From contig JAHHSZ010000006.1 of NCBI GenBank assembly GCA_020024915.1, positions 1-34,995 on the forward strand: a stretch of DNA of 34,995 nt, read 5' to 3'. How positions within the stretch are numbered: position 1 is the first letter of the stretch; each line of letters begins with the position of its first letter. This stretch comes from Fusobacterium sp. (GTDB taxonomy: Bacteria > Fusobacteriota > Fusobacteriia > Fusobacteriales > Fusobacteriaceae). Under the pieces are notes generated by a model. The model had not been told where the DNA came from, ran no database searches, and saw only the letters and a program-made list of their open reading frames with translations. This document shows positions 15,392-23,509 of this stretch, piece after piece. A program made the position numbers and the translations under genes.

Positions 15392-16330
15392 ATGAGAACA
15401 ATTACAAAACTATTTTTAAGCTCAATACTATTAGTTAATGGAGCTGTAGCATTGGCTAATTCAGATGGAGGATTTGTGGATAAGAATTTTTTTGATGGAA
15501 TGAAAAAGGATGACAAAGCTGCTATTTTAATGGTACACTTTGGTACTACTTTTGATGATACTAGAGCTTTAACTATTGATAGAATCAATGACAAAGTAAA
15601 AAAAGAATTTAAAAATGTGGATGTTAAAGAAGCATATACTTCAAGAATTATTATGAGAAGATTAAAAGATAGAGGAATTATAAAACTAAATCCTCAAGAA
15701 GTCTTAAATCAGTTAAAAGCTGAAGGATATACTCATATCTTAGTACAGGGAACTAATGTTATGAATGGTATAGAGAGTGAAAATTTAAATAAAGAAATTG
15801 CTTCTTATAGTGATTCATTCAAAGATATCAGGATTGGTGCCCCTCTATTGACTGACCATCATGACTATGAAAATGTAGCAAAAGCTATAGCTAAAAAAAT
15901 TGGACCTCTAAAAAAAGATCAAGGTGTGGTTTTAGTAGGACATGGAACTTCTCATTTTGGTGGATCTGCTTATGCAATGATGGACTATGTATTCTCTGCT
16001 GAAGGATATGACAACTATGCTGTTGGTACTGTTGAAGGGTATCCTGAATTTGATAATGTTGTTAAAAAATTAAAAGATAGAGGAATTAAAGATGTTATCC
16101 TTATGCCATTTATGTTCGTTGCTGGAGATCACGCTAGAAATGATATAGCTGGAGAATGGAATGAAGAGCTACAAAAAGCTGGATTCACTGTTTCTAAAGT
16201 TATATTAATGGGACTTGGGCAAAATGAAGATATTCAAAATATCTATGTTGATCACTTAAAATTTGTAAGTCACCATGAAAAAGAGGATATGGCAGCTAAA
16301 AAAGTTCAATATTCTAATGATAAGGATTAA
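15392..16330 (+). CDS. cbiK: Exported sirohydrochlorin cobaltochelatase CbiK
   Basis: A 312-aa class II chelatase. It follows CbiK of Salmonella closely: MVHFGTTFDDTR, GAPLLTDHHDY, VGHGTSHFGGSAYAMMDYV with active-site His184, VEGYPEFD, and MPFMFVAGDHARND with His247. Unlike the cytoplasmic enzyme it begins with a signal peptide (about residues 1-22, cut after VALA), so it should work in the periplasm, like CbiKP of Desulfovibrio. The ATG follows AGGAGGA. A cobalamin riboswitch controls it. It is a single-gene unit, divergent from a FecBCD-type transporter. It may insert cobalt into imported or exported tetrapyrroles, or bind or process heme; the substrate is not settled by sequence. Confidence 0.88.
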   Translation: MRTITKLFLSSILLVNGAVALANSDGGFVDKNFFDGMKKDDKAAILMVHFGTTFDDTRALTIDRINDKVKKEFKNVDVKEAYTSRIIMRRLKDRGIIKLNPQEVLNQLKAEGYTHILVQGTNVMNGIESENLNKEIASYSDSFKDIRIGAPLLTDHHDYENVAKAIAKKIGPLKKDQGVVLVGHGTSHFGGSAYAMMDYVFSAEGYDNYAVGTVEGYPEFDNVVKKLKDRGIKDVILMPFMFVAGDHARNDIAGEWNEELQKAGFTVSKVILMGLGQNEDIQNIYVDHLKFVSHHEKEDMAAKKVQYSNDKD

Positions 16331-16352
16331 TTAGATTTTAGTAAAAAATTTG

Positions 16353-16392
16353 AGACTGTTAGTTAGATTTTCTAACTTAACAGTCTTTTTTT
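16353..16392 (+). terminator. Terminator of cbiK
   Basis: AGACTGTTA (16353-16361) pairs with TAACAGTCT (ending near 16386), with an inner GTTAG/CTAAC helix, followed by a run of T residues. Confidence 0.85.
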
Positions 16393-16436
16393 ATTTCCGT
16401 AATATAAAAGAAAATGCTACTCAATTATATAATAAT

Positions 16437-16477
16437 TAAAAAGGTGTCAATGTAACTAATATATCAACACCTTTTTC
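16437..16477 (-). terminator. Terminator of the purine operon
   Basis: On the minus strand AAAAAGGTGT near 16475 pairs with ACACCTTTTT near 16440, with part of the intervening bases also pairing. It lies about 20 nt after the purD stop codon. Confidence 0.75.
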
Positions 16478-16495
16478 TAGACTTTTATAACAACT

Positions 16496-17749
16496 CTATC
16501 TATACAACACACCAATATCTTTTCTAAGATATTTTCCTTCAAATTTAACTTTTTCTGCATCAGAGTATGCTTTTGCTCTAGCTTGTTCAAGACTATCTCC
16601 AATAGCTACAATATTTATTACTCTTCCCCCATTAGTTAAAAGTTTTCCATTCTCTAATTTTGCTCCAGCAATAAATACCAAATTATTTACATCATTTATT
16701 CCTGTTATCTCATATCCCTTATTGTATTTTTCTGGGTATCCACCAGAAGCTAAAACCACACAACAAGCTGATTTATCACTCCATTTCACATTTATAGTTG
16801 ATAATTTTTTATCAATACCACTCTCTAATAATTCAATAAAATCTGATTCCAATAGTGGCAATATAACCTGTGTTTCAGGATCCCCCAATCTCATATTATA
16901 CTCAAGAAGATAAACACCTTTAGAAGTTATCATAAGTCCAAAGAAAATAAATCCAGCAAAATCCATTCCCTCTGCTTTTATCCCTTGAAGCGTAGGGGTC
17001 ATTATCTCATTTACAAACTTATTATAAACCTCTTTTGTAACATATGGATTTGGAGCAATAGTTCCCATTCCACCAGTATTTAATCCTGTTTCTTTCTCTC
17101 CAATTTTTTTATGATCTTTAGCAGATATAAATGGCAAAATTATATTTGAATCTGTTACTGATAGTATAGATGCCTCTACTCCATCCAAAAACTCCTCAAT
17201 TACAATTTGCTCTCCAGCATTACTAAAGATTTTATCCACCATTATCTCTTCTACAGCTTTAATAGCTCCTTCCAAGTTTTGACATATGAGCACACCCTTT
17301 CCTGCAGCTAGACCACTAGCTTTTACAACTAGAGGGAATTCACAAGTTTTAATATACTCTTTAGCTTTCTCAGCATCGTCAAAAACCTCATATGCAGCAG
17401 TTTTTACACCATATTTTTTCATAAAATCTTTTGAAAAAGCTTTTGATCCCTCTAATAGTGCTGCCTTCTTATCAGGTCCAAATATTCTCAATCCCTCTGT
17501 TTGGAATTTGTCTACTATTCCATCAACTAAAAGCTCTTCACTTCCAACTATTGTCAAATCTATTCTATTCTCTTTAGCGAAATTCAGAATCTCATCTATT
17601 CCTTTTAAGTTCACATTCTCTCCCTTTTCAAGAAGTTCAGTTCCTCCATTTCCTGGAGCACAGTATATCTTCTCTACTCTCTCATTTTGACTCACTTTCC
17701 AACAGATAGTATGCTCTCTTCCACCGCTTCCAACTACTAATATTTTCAT
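16496..17749 (-). CDS. purD: Phosphoribosylamine-glycine ligase PurD
   Basis: GAR synthetase, 417 aa, a normal length. It joins glycine to phosphoribosylamine using ATP (second step of IMP synthesis). MKILVVGSGGREHTICW opens the N-terminal domain. The ATP-grasp region runs through FPLVVKASGLAAGKGV and the C-terminal signature YNMRLGDPETQVILP. GEQIVIEEFLDGVEAS is the typical ATP-grasp strand. The ATG has an AGGAG site. It is the last gene of the purine operon, 17 nt after purH. Confidence 0.96.
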   Translation of the reverse strand: MKILVVGSGGREHTICWKVSQNERVEKIYCAPGNGGTELLEKGENVNLKGIDEILNFAKENRIDLTIVGSEELLVDGIVDKFQTEGLRIFGPDKKAALLEGSKAFSKDFMKKYGVKTAAYEVFDDAEKAKEYIKTCEFPLVVKASGLAAGKGVLICQNLEGAIKAVEEIMVDKIFSNAGEQIVIEEFLDGVEASILSVTDSNIILPFISAKDHKKIGEKETGLNTGGMGTIAPNPYVTKEVYNKFVNEIMTPTLQGIKAEGMDFAGFIFFGLMITSKGVYLLEYNMRLGDPETQVILPLLESDFIELLESGIDKKLSTINVKWSDKSACCVVLASGGYPEKYNKGYEITGINDVNNLVFIAGAKLENGKLLTNGGRVINIVAIGDSLEQARAKAYSDAEKVKFEGKYLRKDIGVLYR

Positions 17750-17766
17750 TATCTCTTCTCCTTTAA

Positions 17767-19269
17767 TTAGTGTTTGAAATGTCTCATTCCACTAAATATC
17801 ATAGCTATTCCATGCTCATTACAAGCCTCTATTGATTCCTTATCTCTAATAGATCCTCCTGGTTGAATAATAGCTTTTATTCCATGTTTTGCACATGTAT
17901 CTACTACATCTCTAAATGGAAAAAAGGCATCAGATGCAAGTACAGCTCCCTTTATTCTCTTTCCAGCTCTCTCTATAGCCTGTTCTGTTGGCCATATTCT
18001 ATTTGTCTCTCCATTTCCAATTCCAATAGCCATTTTATCTTTTACAACCACAATAGCATTAGATTTTACATGTTTCACTATCTTCATTCCAAAATCAAGA
18101 TCACTCATCTCTTCTGAAGTTGGTGCTTTTTCTGTAACTGTTTCATAATTGGTTGAGAAGCTTAAATCCTCATCTTGAACCAATATTCCACCATCTACTT
18201 TTACTAAATTAACTTTATCCATTGGTTTATGATAACATCTTATCACTCTTAAATTTTTCTTAGTTTTTAACACTTCAATAGCTTCTTCAGAGTAATCTGG
18301 AGCTATAACTATCTCTAGGAATATTTTTACTAGCTCTTCAGCAGTTGCCTTATCTACTTTTTTATTAATTGCTACTATTCCACCAAAAATAGATATAGGA
18401 TCACATTCATAAGCCTTTGTATAAGCTTCATAAACATTATTTCCAATAGCTGCTCCACAAGGTGTAGAGTGTTTTACACCACAACAAGTAGGCTCTTCAA
18501 ATTCACTAACTACTTTCCAAGCTACATCCATATCTCTTATATTGTTAAATGATAACTCTTTTCCATTTAATTGATCAAAATCCTTCATAGCTCCACTATC
18601 AGTAGTTGATACATAGTAAGCTGCTTTTTGATGTGGATTCTCACCATATCTTAAATCCAGCACTTTTTCATAAGAGGCATTTAAGTAGTATGGCATCTCA
18701 TCTCCTAATAGGAAAGATGAGATTGCAGTATCATAAGCTGATGTTAAATTAAACACTTTTCCAGCTAATCTCTTTCTAGTTTCAAAAGAAACCTCTCCAG
18801 CCTCCATCTCATTCATAACTGTTTCATAATCAGCTGTATCACTAATAACTACAACATCTTTAAAAGATTTTGCTGCTGATCTTAGCATTGTCGGTCCACC
18901 AATATCTATAAATTCAACTTTTTCTTCAAAAGTTAAATCCTCATTTACTTTTTTAAAGAAAGGATATAGATTTACAACTACCATATCTATAGTCTCTATT
19001 TCTCTAGCTTTTATTGTTTCCATATGCTCTTCATTATCTCTTATGGCTAATATTCCACCATGAATTACTGGGTGAAGTGTCTTTACTCTTCCATCTAACA
19101 TCTCTGGTGCTTTTGTTATCTCTGCTACCTCTATTACAGGAATATTGTTCTCTTTTAAATATCTGTATGTTCCTCCTGTTGAGATGATTTCAACATTTTT
19201 CTTTATTAAAAATTGTGCAAACTCTAATATTCCACCTTTATCAAAAACTGATATCAATGCTCTTTTCAT
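17767..19269 (-). CDS. purH: Bifunctional AICAR formyltransferase/IMP cyclohydrolase PurH
   Basis: 500 aa. The N-terminal MGS-like cyclohydrolase domain (about 1-140) contains ISTGGTYRYLKENNIPVIEV and GGILAIRDN. The C-terminal transformylase domain has the RYGENPHQKAAYY motif, CGVKHSTPCGAAIG, the KHVKSNAIVVVKD segment and a final SDAFFPFRDVVD region. It performs the last two steps to IMP, using 10-formyl-THF from Fhs encoded first in this operon. The ATG has a GGAG site and lies 15 nt after purN. Length is slightly short of E. coli (529 aa) but no motif is missing. Confidence 0.96.
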   Translation of the reverse strand: MKRALISVFDKGGILEFAQFLIKKNVEIISTGGTYRYLKENNIPVIEVAEITKAPEMLDGRVKTLHPVIHGGILAIRDNEEHMETIKAREIETIDMVVVNLYPFFKKVNEDLTFEEKVEFIDIGGPTMLRSAAKSFKDVVVISDTADYETVMNEMEAGEVSFETRKRLAGKVFNLTSAYDTAISSFLLGDEMPYYLNASYEKVLDLRYGENPHQKAAYYVSTTDSGAMKDFDQLNGKELSFNNIRDMDVAWKVVSEFEEPTCCGVKHSTPCGAAIGNNVYEAYTKAYECDPISIFGGIVAINKKVDKATAEELVKIFLEIVIAPDYSEEAIEVLKTKKNLRVIRCYHKPMDKVNLVKVDGGILVQDEDLSFSTNYETVTEKAPTSEEMSDLDFGMKIVKHVKSNAIVVVKDKMAIGIGNGETNRIWPTEQAIERAGKRIKGAVLASDAFFPFRDVVDTCAKHGIKAIIQPGGSIRDKESIEACNEHGIAMIFSGMRHFKH

Positions 19270-19284
19270 TATTAATAGACTCCT

Positions 19285-19863
19285 TTACTCTCTTTCAGAT
19301 ATAATTTTTGCAATAGATTCTGGTAAAAGTTTGTGTTCCTCTACTAAAACTCTCTTTTGCAACTCTTCAGCTGTATCCCCTTCTAAAACTTTTACTCTCT
19401 TTTGAGCTATGATCTCTCCACTATCTACTCCTGTATCAACAAAATGTACTGTGCAACCACTTTCACTCTCTCCAGCTTTTAGAACTGCTTCATGCACTTT
19501 TATTCCATACATTCCCGATCCACCAAACTTAGGAAGAAGTGAAGGGTGGATATTGATTATTCTTCCCTTCCATTTGTTTACAAACTCCTCATCAATTATA
19601 GAGAGAAATCCTGCTAATACAATTAGATCAATTCCTTTTTCTGAAACGATTTTATCAATCTCTCTACATAAATTTTTTTTAAATACTTTTTTATCTAAAG
19701 TATATCCCTCTATTCCTGCTAGAATAGCTCTCTCTACTCCATAACATTTTCTATCTCCTATGACAACTTCAATTTTATAATTAAGCTTTCCATTTTGAGA
19801 TTTATCTATTATAGATTGAAGATTACTTCCACTACCAGAAACCAATACACCTATTTTAAACAT
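19285..19863 (-). CDS. purN: Phosphoribosylglycinamide formyltransferase PurN
   Basis: GAR transformylase, 192 aa, folate-dependent type. The phosphate loop VSGSGSNLQSII is at the N-terminus, and the catalytic Asn-His pair lies in INIHPSLLPKFGG. The catalytic Asp is in HFVDTGVDSGEII. It transfers a formyl group from 10-formyl-THF to GAR (third step). It overlaps the end of purM by 13 nt, which suggests translational coupling. Confidence 0.95.
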   Translation of the reverse strand: MFKIGVLVSGSGSNLQSIIDKSQNGKLNYKIEVVIGDRKCYGVERAILAGIEGYTLDKKVFKKNLCREIDKIVSEKGIDLIVLAGFLSIIDEEFVNKWKGRIINIHPSLLPKFGGSGMYGIKVHEAVLKAGESESGCTVHFVDTGVDSGEIIAQKRVKVLEGDTAEELQKRVLVEEHKLLPESIAKIISERE

Positions 19864-20852
19864 AGTCCTTTTTCTCCCTTTTGAACATACCCTATTTCAA
19901 AAGCTTCTTCTCCATGTTTTGCAAGCTCTTCTATTACTCTAACTTTATCTTTAGGATCTACTACTAATACAAATCCCACTCCCATATTAAATGTTCCAAA
20001 CATCTCATCTTCTGGGATTTCGCCCTTTTTTTGAATATATTTAAATATATCTAAAACTCTTAATTTTTCTTTTAAAACAACTGCTTGATGCCCCTCACTT
20101 ATTGTTCTAGGTAAATTTTCAGGTAATCCTCCACCAGTTATATGGGCCATTCCCTTTACGTTATATTTCTCTAATACAGAAAGTACTGGCTTTACATATA
20201 TTTTTGTAGGAGTAAGTAGTGTTTCACTAATTGGTTTTCCATTGTATTCCTTTGTATAGTCAGTGATAACCTTTCTCACTAGAGAAAATCCATTACTATG
20301 TATTCCAGAAGATGGTATAGCAATTAAAATATCTCCTTCAGATGTTGTACTTCCATTTACAATTTTAGTTTTTTCAACAACACCTACACAGAAACCAGCT
20401 ATATCATAATCTCCAACCTTATAAAATCCTGGCATTTCTGCTGTCTCTCCACCTATAAGAGCTACTCCTGCTTGATAACAACCTTCTGCTACTCCTGAAA
20501 CCAATTCAGCTGCTACTTCAGCATCCAATTTTCCACAAGCTAGATAATCTAAAAAGAATATTGGTTGTGCTCCATGACAAAGTACATCATTTACACACAT
20601 TGCAACAGCATCTATTCCCACCGTATCATATTTTTTTGTTGTAAAAGCCACTTCCAATTTTGTTCCTACTCCATCTGTCCCAGAAACTAATACTGGATTC
20701 TCATACTTTCCTAATTCATACATAGCACCAAAACTTCCAAGTCCATTTAGAACATTACTATTCATAGTTTTTGACACTGCTTTTTTCATAAGTTCTACTG
20801 CTCTATATCCCTCTTCTTTATCTACTCCAGCCTCTTTATATGAAATTGCCAT
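19851..20852 (-). CDS. purM: Phosphoribosylformylglycinamidine cyclo-ligase PurM
   Basis: AIR synthetase, 333 aa. It closes the imidazole ring with ATP (fifth step). Typical motifs are VSGTDGVGTKLEVAF, VNDVLCHGAQPIFFLDYLACG, ALIGGETAEMPGFY, SSGIHSNGFSLVR and HITGGGLPENLPR. The ATG follows a GAGGAAAAA site. It sits 20 nt after purF. Confidence 0.96.
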   Translation of the reverse strand: MAISYKEAGVDKEEGYRAVELMKKAVSKTMNSNVLNGLGSFGAMYELGKYENPVLVSGTDGVGTKLEVAFTTKKYDTVGIDAVAMCVNDVLCHGAQPIFFLDYLACGKLDAEVAAELVSGVAEGCYQAGVALIGGETAEMPGFYKVGDYDIAGFCVGVVEKTKIVNGSTTSEGDILIAIPSSGIHSNGFSLVRKVITDYTKEYNGKPISETLLTPTKIYVKPVLSVLEKYNVKGMAHITGGGLPENLPRTISEGHQAVVLKEKLRVLDIFKYIQKKGEIPEDEMFGTFNMGVGFVLVVDPKDKVRVIEELAKHGEEAFEIGYVQKGEKGLCLK

Positions 20853-20872
20853 TTTTTCCTCCCAAAATATAT

Positions 20873-22270
20873 TTATTCCTCTGTTGGTGTATCTACTGGA
20901 TACTCTCCATTAAAACAACCTACACAGTAGTCACAACCTTTTAATGATTTTAACATATTCTCCATTGATAAATAATCTAATGTATCAGCATTTATCTCTT
21001 TTCTTATCTCTTCTACTGACATTCTAGCAGCTATTAATTCCTCTCTATGTGCTGTGTCTATCCCAAAATAACAAGAGTGTTTAACAGCTGGAGAAGCTGA
21101 ACGGAAGTGAACCTCCTTAGCTCCTGCTTTTCTCACTATCTCTATCAATATCTTACTTGTAGTTCCTCTTACTAAAGAGTCATCAATTATTACCACTCTC
21201 TTACCTTCAAGATTTACTTTTAATGGATTTAGTTTTACCATTACAGCTTGTTCTCTTAGAGCTTGAGTAGGTTTTATAAATGTTCTACCTATATATTTAT
21301 TTTTGATTAATCCAATTGCGTAAGGTATTCCACTCTCTTCAGCATATCCAATAGCAGCAGGAATTCCTGAATCAGGAACCCCTATTACCACATCTGCATC
21401 TACCTCCATTTGTCTGGCTAATAATCTTCCAGCTTCTACTCTTGATTTATATACATTTAATCCATCAATAATACTATCAGGTCTTGCAAAGTAAATATGT
21501 TCAAATGAGCATGGAGCTTTTTTATTATTTTCAGAATATCTAAGAGATTCAATCCCATTTTCATCTATTATTACCATCTCACCAGGTTGAATATCCCTTA
21601 CAAATTCTCCTCCCACTGCATCAATAGCACAAGATTCTGAAGCTAGGATATAATCTCCATTCCTATTTGTTCCTAAACAAAGTGGTCTTACCCCATATGG
21701 ATCTCTTATTCCTATCAATTTATTTTCTGTTAAAATTACTAAGGCATAAGCTCCTTTTATCGCTCCTAATGTACTTCTAATTGCCTCTTCTACATTTCCA
21801 CTAGCTTTTCTAGCTATTAATTTTATAATAACTTCAGAATCTATAGAAGTATTAAATGTTGCTCCTCCTTCTTCTAATAATTCTCTTATTACTTTAGCAT
21901 TAGTTAAATTTCCATTGTGAGCTACTGCTATTTGTCCCAATTTATATTTACTTTCAAGAGGTTGAGCATTTTCAATTCTACTCTCACCTGTTGTTGAGTA
22001 TCTAACATGACCAATCGCTGCGTTCCCAACAAGTCTATTTAATATTTCAGGTGTAAAGACATCAGCAGTAAGACCCATCTCCTTATAAGTAACTATCCTC
22101 CCTAAATTAGAAACAGATATTCCCGCACTTTCTTGACCTCTATGTTGAAGAGCATACAAACCATAATAAGTTATTTGTGAAGCCTCTATTGTATTTTTTG
22201 AGTATATTCCAAATACTCCACACTCTTCTTCCATTTTATCTTTAGCCATTAGAATTTCTGTGCAGTTCAT
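20873..22270 (-). CDS. purF: Amidophosphoribosyltransferase PurF (Fe-S, propeptide type)
   Basis: 465 aa. It makes phosphoribosylamine from PRPP and glutamine, the committed purine step. The Ntn-hydrolase domain begins at Cys17 (EECGVFGIYS), so residues 1-16 form a propeptide to be cleaved. The PRPP loop is VVIIDDSLVRGTTS. Cysteines in PCSFEHIYF, SCYFG and GCDYCVGC match the four ligands of the [4Fe-4S] cluster in the Bacillus enzyme, which is degraded under oxygen. The start ATG overlaps no upstream gene; only 2 nt separate it from the purC stop. A GGGGG run inside the purC end is the only ribosome-binding candidate. Confidence 0.95.
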   Translation of the reverse strand: MNCTEILMAKDKMEEECGVFGIYSKNTIEASQITYYGLYALQHRGQESAGISVSNLGRIVTYKEMGLTADVFTPEILNRLVGNAAIGHVRYSTTGESRIENAQPLESKYKLGQIAVAHNGNLTNAKVIRELLEEGGATFNTSIDSEVIIKLIARKASGNVEEAIRSTLGAIKGAYALVILTENKLIGIRDPYGVRPLCLGTNRNGDYILASESCAIDAVGGEFVRDIQPGEMVIIDENGIESLRYSENNKKAPCSFEHIYFARPDSIIDGLNVYKSRVEAGRLLARQMEVDADVVIGVPDSGIPAAIGYAEESGIPYAIGLIKNKYIGRTFIKPTQALREQAVMVKLNPLKVNLEGKRVVIIDDSLVRGTTSKILIEIVRKAGAKEVHFRSASPAVKHSCYFGIDTAHREELIAARMSVEEIRKEINADTLDYLSMENMLKSLKGCDYCVGCFNGEYPVDTPTEE

Positions 22271-22272
22271 TA

Positions 22273-22986
22273 TTAAGCCCCCAATCTCTTTAATACTTCT
22301 ATATAAGCCTCTTCTATTCCTCCAAGATCTCTTCTAAATCTATCTTTATCTAATTTTTTGCCAGTCTCTTTATCCCATAATCTACAAGTATCTGGAGTGA
22401 TCTCATCTGCTAATAGTATCTCTCCAGCAGCATTTTTACCAAACTCTATTTTAAAGTCTACTAAAGTTATTCCTGTTTTATCAAAAGCATCTTTTAATAG
22501 ATTGTTGATCTCTTCTGTAATTCTGTATATCTCGGCTAACTCCTCATAAGTACATAGCCCTAATGCTACTGCATGGTGATCATTAATCAATGGATCACCA
22601 TAAACATCATTTTTGTAACAGATTTCAAATATAGTATTTGTTGGTTTTGTTCCCTCTGGAACTCCTACTCTTGCTGCCATTGATCCTGCTATTACATTTC
22701 TTACTATTACTTCTAATGGAAATATTTTTACTTTTTGACAAAGTTGATCTCTATCATTTAATACATCTACTAAGTGTGTTTTTATTCCATTTTTCTCTAA
22801 CATTCTAAATAGTGTTGCTGTTATTTTATTGTTCATTATACCTTTATTTTCAATAGTTCCTTTCTTAGCTCCATTTCCCGCAGTTGCATCATCTTTATAG
22901 TGAATTATTACTAAGTTCTCATCTGTTGTTGAATATACTTGTTTAGCTTTTCCTTCATAAATAAAATCTTTTTTTTCTACTGACAT
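22273..22986 (-). CDS. purC: SAICAR synthetase PurC
   Basis: 237 aa, normal length. It joins aspartate to CAIR with ATP (eighth step). The N-terminal YEGKAKQVYSTTDENLVI and KDDATAGNGAKKG motifs, EVIVRNVIAGSMAARVG, and the C-terminal LLADEITPDTCRLWD are the family signatures. The ATG follows a perfect GGAGG site. Its stop is 2 nt before purF. Confidence 0.96.
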   Translation of the reverse strand: MSVEKKDFIYEGKAKQVYSTTDENLVIIHYKDDATAGNGAKKGTIENKGIMNNKITATLFRMLEKNGIKTHLVDVLNDRDQLCQKVKIFPLEVIVRNVIAGSMAARVGVPEGTKPTNTIFEICYKNDVYGDPLINDHHAVALGLCTYEELAEIYRITEEINNLLKDAFDKTGITLVDFKIEFGKNAAGEILLADEITPDTCRLWDKETGKKLDKDRFRRDLGGIEEAYIEVLKRLGA

Positions 22987-23015
22987 TTTAATTCCTCCTA
23001 GATACTTTTGATTTT

Positions 23016-23495
23016 TTATAGATTTATACCTGATTCATTCTCTGCTATAAACTTCTCTTTCATACTTTTTCTAAATTCTCTCAACTTACTTTTTAGTGTT
23101 GGAGATTTTAATGAAAGCATTTGTACTGCTAACATTCCAGCATTATATGAGTTATTCAATCCAACTGTTGCAACTGGTATCGATTTAGGCATCTGTACTA
23201 TTGATAGTAAGGCATCCATTCCATTAAATGCCACCTCAATAGGTACTCCTATCACAGGGATTGTAGTTTTTGAAGCGATTACTCCTGGTAGATGTGCAGC
23301 AAGCCCAGCTCCTGCTATTATAACTTCATACCCCTCCATTTCTAATTTTTCAAGAGTTTCTTCTAACTTTTCTGGAACTCTATGAGCTGATAAAACATGA
23401 GCTGAATACTCTATTCCAAACTCTTTTAAGCAGTTAGCTGCTCCTCTCATTTTATCAGTATCTGATTTACTTCCGAAAATAATTGCTACTTTCAT
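23016..23495 (-). CDS. purE: N5-carboxyaminoimidazole ribonucleotide mutase PurE
   Basis: 159 aa from the chosen ATG (MKVAIIFGSKSDTDK), which has GGGAGGAAAG just before it; the frame also opens 6 codons earlier. Class I signatures are GSKSD, LSAHRVPE, AGAGLAAHLPGV and NGMDALLSIVQMP. GLNNSYNAG follows. It converts N5-CAIR to CAIR. No purK, the ATP-dependent partner that makes N5-CAIR, is present in this operon, so PurK must be elsewhere or this PurE must accept AIR and CO2. Confidence 0.94.
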   Translation of the reverse strand: MKVAIIFGSKSDTDKMRGAANCLKEFGIEYSAHVLSAHRVPEKLEETLEKLEMEGYEVIIAGAGLAAHLPGVIASKTTIPVIGVPIEVAFNGMDALLSIVQMPKSIPVATVGLNNSYNAGMLAVQMLSLKSPTLKSKLREFRKSMKEKFIAENESGINL

Positions 23496-23509
23496 CTTTC
23501 CTCCCAATA

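Noticed and set aside
15319..15594. 91-codon minus-strand ORF over the cobalamin terminator and cbiK start
   Set aside because: Antisense shadow; covers riboswitch expression platform and shows no family features.
23016..23495. Class II (AIR carboxylase) PurE
   Set aside because: SAHRxPE, AAHLPG and DxLLSIVQMP motifs are class I; Treponema-type class II sequences differ at all of these.
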